Origin: Panacagrimonas sp965216805
Lineage (GTDB): Bacteria; Pseudomonadota; Gammaproteobacteria; Nevskiales; Nevskiaceae
Assembly: GCF_965216805.1 (NCBI RefSeq)
Contig: NZ_CBDCGN010000003.1
Location: 1,240,001 to 1,304,000 of the forward strand
Direction of reading: 5' to 3'
DNA length: 64,000 bases
The translations under genes and the position numbers were made by a program. How positions within the stretch are numbered: the stretch's first letter is position 1; each line of letters opens with the position of its first letter. Shown here piece after piece: positions 60,220 to 64,000 of this stretch. Below the pieces are notes generated by a model, which searched no databases, had not been told where the DNA came from, and worked only from the letters and a program-made list of their open reading frames with translations.

Positions 60220-60400
60220 TGCGCCCCTCCCCGAATCGTCGCGAACCAGCCGCCGGTGTCGGGGACTGTGGGCGGACACGGCCAAGCGCTCAATTACGCG
60301 TCAGGTCATGGGGCGCGCCCTCGACGCGTCTTGCCGCAACTGCAGTCTTGAGAAATTCGCGGCGATCAGTTGGGACCAGAGGAGGCTGTGCAACCCATTC

Positions 60401-61780
60401 TCAAACACTCGGAAACGGCCCGGTAATCGCCAGGGTCAGGCCCGCCGTCTGCTGATTGAGAAACAGCGTGCGCCCGTCAGGGGCGAAGCAGGCGCCGGCC
60501 AGTTCGGAATCGTTGTAGGGGTTGTCGGCAAAGGCGTACAGCTCGCCGTCGGGCGTCACGCCGACGACGCCGCAATGGCGTTGGGTGTCCTCGCACAGCA
60601 ACAGATCGCCCCAGGGCGCGACGGTGAGGTTGTCGCAGTTGGCCAGGGTGTCGGGATCGCGCGATTCGACCCACAGTTCGAGTTGGCCCGGCGCTTCGGT
60701 TTCGCGCGAGCCACCTTCGAAAGGACTGGGCGTATAGCGAAACACCTGCCCGGCCTGGAGGGCGCCGCCCGAGGTGCAGGCCAGGTACAAGGCACCATCG
60801 CCCCACCACAGGCCTTCGCCGCGCGCGAACCGCGCGGCGCCGTCGCGATGTCCGCGCAGGCGCAGGCTGTCGTCCGGCGATTCCACGTCGGCCAGGTCGA
60901 CCCAGCGTGCGGTGAAGGCTTTGCGCGCTTCCAGTTTCTGCGGGTTGCTGACCCAATTGCGCGTATCTGCCGCGGTCCAATCCTGCAGCGCCAGAGCCTG
61001 CAGACGACCGCCGGCGATCAGGCGACCGGGCGTGTTCGGCACCAGCCGGTACAGCAGGCCATCGGCGCGATCTTCGCTCAGGTACACCACACCGCTGCGC
61101 GGGTCCACCGCGGCGGCCTCGTGGTTGAAGCGGCCGAGCGCCTTCAGCGGCACCGCGGGCACCAACCGGTCGGCGGCGGCCGGCACTTCGAACACGTAGC
61201 CATGTTCGCGGGCATGAGTCGGGCCGGGGCGCGACACCGACTCTTCGCAGCTCAGCCAGGAATTCCAAGGCGTGAGCCCGCCGGCGCAGTTGGTGTCGGT
61301 GCCGGCCAGGCTCAACCACTGGCGCTCGACCTGGCCGCGGGCGGGGTCGTAGATCAGCGTGGTGGTGCCGCCGCAGGAGGGCTCGGAACCGCCGGCGTCG
61401 TACAGCAGGGCGCGATCAACCCCGGCCAGCCGGGTGTGATCGCGACCAAAGGGGCCGCCGCGCAGCGGCACCCGTTCCGGGTTCAATTCGTGGTTGCAGA
61501 CCAGGCGCACGCGGCCGTCACGGTCGGCAAAGGCTGCCATGCCGTCGGCCATACCGGGCACCAGCAAGCCGTCGGCCATTTCATCGCCTGCGCGGGCGAT
61601 CACGCGATAGGAGAAGCCCCGCGGCAGATCGAGGATGCCGCCGGGATCGGGCTGCAGCGGGCCGAAACCCGGGGCCGGATTGTTGGCGGGGCCGGCGGCC
61701 TGCAGGCGCTGCCATCCGAGGAAGGCGGCGGCGACCGCACCGCCGCTGGCGACCAGGAACTGCCGGCGCGATATCGCCAT
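60401..61780 (-). CDS. PhoX-like (DUF839) Tat-exported phosphatase
   Basis: A 459-residue protein with a twin-arginine signal (MAISRRQFLVASGGAVAAAF) and the PhoX/DUF839 beta-propeller fold. Conserved parts include the early CNHELNPERVPL, TNCAGGLTPWNSWLSCEESV (with Cys/Glu metal ligands), FNHEAAAVDPRSGVVYLSED and DNLTVAPWGDLLLCED. Such proteins release phosphate from organic esters with Ca/Fe centres. It lies 11 bases downstream of the phytase-like gene and is probably co-transcribed with it. Confidence 0.88.
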   Translation of the reverse strand: MAISRRQFLVASGGAVAAAFLGWQRLQAAGPANNPAPGFGPLQPDPGGILDLPRGFSYRVIARAGDEMADGLLVPGMADGMAAFADRDGRVRLVCNHELNPERVPLRGGPFGRDHTRLAGVDRALLYDAGGSEPSCGGTTTLIYDPARGQVERQWLSLAGTDTNCAGGLTPWNSWLSCEESVSRPGPTHAREHGYVFEVPAAADRLVPAVPLKALGRFNHEAAAVDPRSGVVYLSEDRADGLLYRLVPNTPGRLIAGGRLQALALQDWTAADTRNWVSNPQKLEARKAFTARWVDLADVESPDDSLRLRGHRDGAARFARGEGLWWGDGALYLACTSGGALQAGQVFRYTPSPFEGGSRETEAPGQLELWVESRDPDTLANCDNLTVAPWGDLLLCEDTQRHCGVVGVTPDGELYAFADNPYNDSELAGACFAPDGRTLFLNQQTAGLTLAITGPFPSV

Positions 61781-61791
61781 GCCGGCTGCCT

Positions 61792-62931
61792 TCAGGGCGC
61801 GCAGGTCTTGAGGCGCATGGCGCCCAATACTTCGTTGAGGTCGAAGGCGGCCACATTGCCGTCGTCATGCACCGCAAAGAAGGCGCCGCCGGTAAAGCCG
61901 GGAAAGGGCTGCTGGGTCATCCACACGCCGTCGGTGTTGAGCGTGGTGTTGCCCTGGAAGCTGCCGTGATACTCCAGGCTGCGGCGCTCGAACACGTGAA
62001 AATAATTGGCCTGCTTGCCCTGGTCGGCGGCGAACCACCAGCCGCTGCCGTCGGCACAGGCGTACAGCGCAATGCCCTCCGGCTGGTAGTGGAAAACGCC
62101 GCCGCCCATGCGCTGTCCGCTGAAGCTGCCGTCGAGGCGATACGCCTTGATGTTGCGCTCGGCGTATTCCTCTTCGTCGGCGAGCATCAGCAGGCCGGTG
62201 GCCGGGTCGCCCCAGATCGATTCCACGATTTGGAGCACGCCGCGCCCCCGGGTGTCGCCGAAGCTGCGTTCGTGCTGGGCGCGAAAGCCTTCGGCGGTAT
62301 CGCGCAGCAGGAACTGCTGCACGCGGCGATCCAACTTCGCGGGCGGGGGAACCTGCTCGTCCGGCGTCTCGTAATTGTCGGTGACGAACACGCGGTAATC
62401 GCCGCTGGCGAGCTTGTGCACCCACAGGCCGTAGGGTTTGCGCAGCGCATGCTCGCCGACGCTTCCGAAGTGCATCAGCGGTTCGAAGCCGGGCAGGCGC
62501 AGGACCTGTACGCGACGGTTGTCGCGCTCCACCACCAAGGCGAGATCGTCGATGACAAACACGCCGTTGGGGCGCTCGAACTGGCCCAGGCCGACGCCGG
62601 AACTGCCGAACTTCTGTTGTGGTTTTCCGCTGGCAGCGTCGTATACCAGCAGTCGATCGGTTTCCTTGGCGGTGGCGATCAGCCAGTGCTGACCGGCGGG
62701 GCCGTGCCAGATGGCGGCGGAATCGACGTTGTCCTGCAGATCGCGCTCGGTGGAATAGCGCTCGGCCACCGTCACCAGGCCGGCGACCTCGGGGATCGGC
62801 GGCTCGTTGAGGTCGTCGAGATAGTCACCCATGGTCTGGCAGGCGCTGAGCAAGAGCGCGGCGGCCGGGACGCTGAGCCGCATCCAGCAGCGTCGAAGAG
62901 CGTTAGCGGGTTTCATAGGGATGTTCGGCAT
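61792..62931 (-). CDS. Phytase-like beta-propeller lipoprotein
   Basis: A 379-residue protein with a lipoprotein signal (MRLSVPAAALLLSAC; Cys32 from the ATG at 62931) and a beta-propeller body resembling 3-phytases. Visible are PAGQHWLIATAKETDRLLVYDA, FGSSGVGLGQFERPNGV, PYGLWVH, ADEEEYAERNIKAYRLDG and FHYQPEGIALYACADG. It would cut phytate or similar esters at the outer surface. ATGs at 62931, 62916 and 62883 are all in frame; the last directly precedes the signal. It sits between a TonB receptor gene and the PhoX-like gene. Confidence 0.86.
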   Translation of the reverse strand: MPNIPMKPANALRRCWMRLSVPAAALLLSACQTMGDYLDDLNEPPIPEVAGLVTVAERYSTERDLQDNVDSAAIWHGPAGQHWLIATAKETDRLLVYDAASGKPQQKFGSSGVGLGQFERPNGVFVIDDLALVVERDNRRVQVLRLPGFEPLMHFGSVGEHALRKPYGLWVHKLASGDYRVFVTDNYETPDEQVPPPAKLDRRVQQFLLRDTAEGFRAQHERSFGDTRGRGVLQIVESIWGDPATGLLMLADEEEYAERNIKAYRLDGSFSGQRMGGGVFHYQPEGIALYACADGSGWWFAADQGKQANYFHVFERRSLEYHGSFQGNTTLNTDGVWMTQQPFPGFTGGAFFAVHDDGNVAAFDLNEVLGAMRLKTCAP

Positions 62932-62936
62932 GGCGA

Positions 62937-64000
62937 TCAGAAGCTGGCCTTGAGGCCCAGCTCGTAGGTAGGGCCGTATTCCTCGTACTGCGAGGCGAAG
63001 CCGCGATCCTGGAAGTAGGCGTAGAAGGGTTCGTCGTTGAGGTTCACGGCGTTGAAGTAGAGCTGGTAGGCGCTGCCGAAACGATAGCTGCCGATGAAGT
63101 CGAGCTGCAGGTGCTCGTCGGCGTAGCGGTCGAAGGCAGGGTCGTCCAGCGCGCCGATCTCGTCCAAGTATTCGCTGCGATAGGTCGCGGCCAGGCGCAG
63201 GCTGACCCCGCGCTTCTCCCAGCCCAGGGCGAGGTTGCCGATGGTGTCGGACTGGCGCGGCAGCGGCGCCTTGTCGCTGCGCAGGGGCAGGCTGGCTTCG
63301 CTGTCGGTGAGGGTGAGGTTGGCCAGCAGCAGGAAGCCATCCAGCGGTGCCGGCAGGAAGGAAAATTTCTGCGAATAGCTGAACTCGGCGCCGAGCAGAT
63401 CGGCGCTGTCGCCGTTGAGCGTGGTGATGGCCTCGTCGAAGTTCTCGAAGGTGCCCGGCTGTCCGGCGATGTCGGAGACCACAAAGAAATCCTTGATGCG
63501 CTTGTAGAACAGACCGGCCGAGATCACCGCGACGCCGCCGGGGTAGAACTCGATGGCCAGATCCAGGTTGTCCGAGGTCAGCGGATCCAGCTCCGGATTG
63601 CCGAACTCGGCGTTGCGCTCGAACTCGCCCTCGTCTTCCTCGATCTCGATGGCGGTGCGCGGCGACGACTGCTCGAAACCGGGTCGGGCGATGCTGCGCG
63701 ACACCGCGGCGCGTAGCAGGGTGCGCTCGTTCAGCTCGAAGCGCAGGTTGGCGCTGGGCAGCCAGTCGGTGTAACGCTTCTCGGCGCTCAGCGACTCGAT
63801 CACCGGATCGCCGCTGCCGGTTTCCTCGTCGATGGTCAGGCGCGTGCCCTGCGCGTCGTACTCGGTGCGCTCCACGCGCAGGCCGCCGACCAGGCGCAGG
63901 CGGCCGATGTCGGCGCGCGCCATGGCGTAGCCGGCGTAGATGTCCTCGTCGAGCGTGTAGTCCTCGAGCTGGGAGTCGATGGTGCTGTCGTCGCCATTGA
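62937..64000 (-). CDS. TonB-dependent receptor, C-terminal part (runs off the window)
   Basis: Outer-membrane receptor. The coding frame is open from the window edge through at least 353 residues, so the N-terminal plug and TonB box lie outside. The visible part is a beta-barrel: repeated strands such as LVGGLRVERTEYDA, ERTLLRAAVSRSIARPGF, VAVISAGLFYKRIKDFF and LRLAATYRSEYL, with the C-terminal Phe of outer-membrane barrels (TYELGLKASF). Its place upstream of a phytase-like gene suggests uptake of phytate or a product, by inference. Confidence 0.9.
   Translation of the reverse strand, partial: NGDDSTIDSQLEDYTLDEDIYAGYAMARADIGRLRLVGGLRVERTEYDAQGTRLTIDEETGSGDPVIESLSAEKRYTDWLPSANLRFELNERTLLRAAVSRSIARPGFEQSSPRTAIEIEEDEGEFERNAEFGNPELDPLTSDNLDLAIEFYPGGVAVISAGLFYKRIKDFFVVSDIAGQPGTFENFDEAITTLNGDSADLLGAEFSYSQKFSFLPAPLDGFLLLANLTLTDSEASLPLRSDKAPLPRQSDTIGNLALGWEKRGVSLRLAATYRSEYLDEIGALDDPAFDRYADEHLQLDFIGSYRFGSAYQLYFNAVNLNDEPFYAYFQDRGFASQYEEYGPTYELGLKASF

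Noticed and set aside
1..64000. CRISPR arrays, rRNA genes or prophage modules
   Set aside because: No regularly spaced short repeats, rRNA sequence or phage structural genes were seen on either strand.

Overview
This is a GC-rich chromosomal segment from a gammaproteobacterium. The gene orders point to the Lysobacterales (Xanthomonas/Lysobacter/Rhodanobacter relatives): flhA-flhF-flhG-fliA-cheY-cheZ-cheA-motC-motD-cheW, pcnB-folK-dNK-panB-panC-panD-pgi, and the widely conserved queG/nnr-tsaE-ami-mutL-miaA-hfq-hflX-hflK-hflC-DUF2065-purA run. The assignment rests on recognised gene content and order, not on a database search.

Region by region. 1-3.6 kb: a membrane PAS/GAF/GGDEF diguanylate cyclase and a small GFA-family zinc protein. 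3.6-9.8 kb: an accessory island which I read as a chromosomal integron. The integrase intI (8805-9797, +) points away from a cassette array on the minus strand. Two attC sites are visible (6927-7004 and 5865-5969). Their outer 7-base cores match the cassette starts as integron theory predicts, so three cassettes can be delimited. Cassette 1 is broken by an IS3-family insertion (7059-8373). Cassette 2 carries an AT-rich membrane/coiled-coil protein. Cassette 3 carries a protein with an RNxxxH (HEPN-like) motif and is cut off by a second IS3-family element (about 3620-5264). 9.9-20.6 kb: a flagellar and chemotaxis operon encoding export gate, FlhF/FlhG placement pair, sigma-28, chemotaxis signalling and a MotC/MotD stator. 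20.8-22.2 kb: two lipoproteins. 22.4 kb: tRNA-Glu(CTC) with its terminator. 22.6-29.1 kb: pcnB (possible AUU start), folK, a deoxynucleoside kinase, the pantothenate genes panBCD and pgi. 29.1-30.5 kb: a PA2779/PA2778-like pair. 30.7-30.9 kb: a MITE-like element.

30.9-45.2 kb: the queG to purA RNA-modification, repair and proteostasis block, with hisZ inserted before purA. Just upstream of mutL a 158-bp unit that includes the first ~50 bases of mutL is repeated in tandem. This gives two mini-ORFs, each overlapping the next start by ATGA. 45.3-48.5 kb: a secreted thermonuclease-like protein, dnaB and alr. 48.5-48.9 kb: nested intergenic repeats. 48.9-54.2 kb: an FHA / PP2C phosphatase / CHASE2-Ser/Thr-kinase signalling set divergent from radA. 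54.4-60.2 kb: an MFS transporter, a TerC/Alx-family protein under a yybP-ykoY (manganese) riboswitch, a MATE exporter, acylphosphatase and small membrane proteins. 60.4-64.0 kb: a minus-strand set of TonB-dependent receptor (cut by the window end), phytase-like lipoprotein and PhoX-like phosphatase that looks like organic-phosphate scavenging.

Several intergenic repeat families are dispersed through the window, and one palindromic repeat lies in frame inside cheA.
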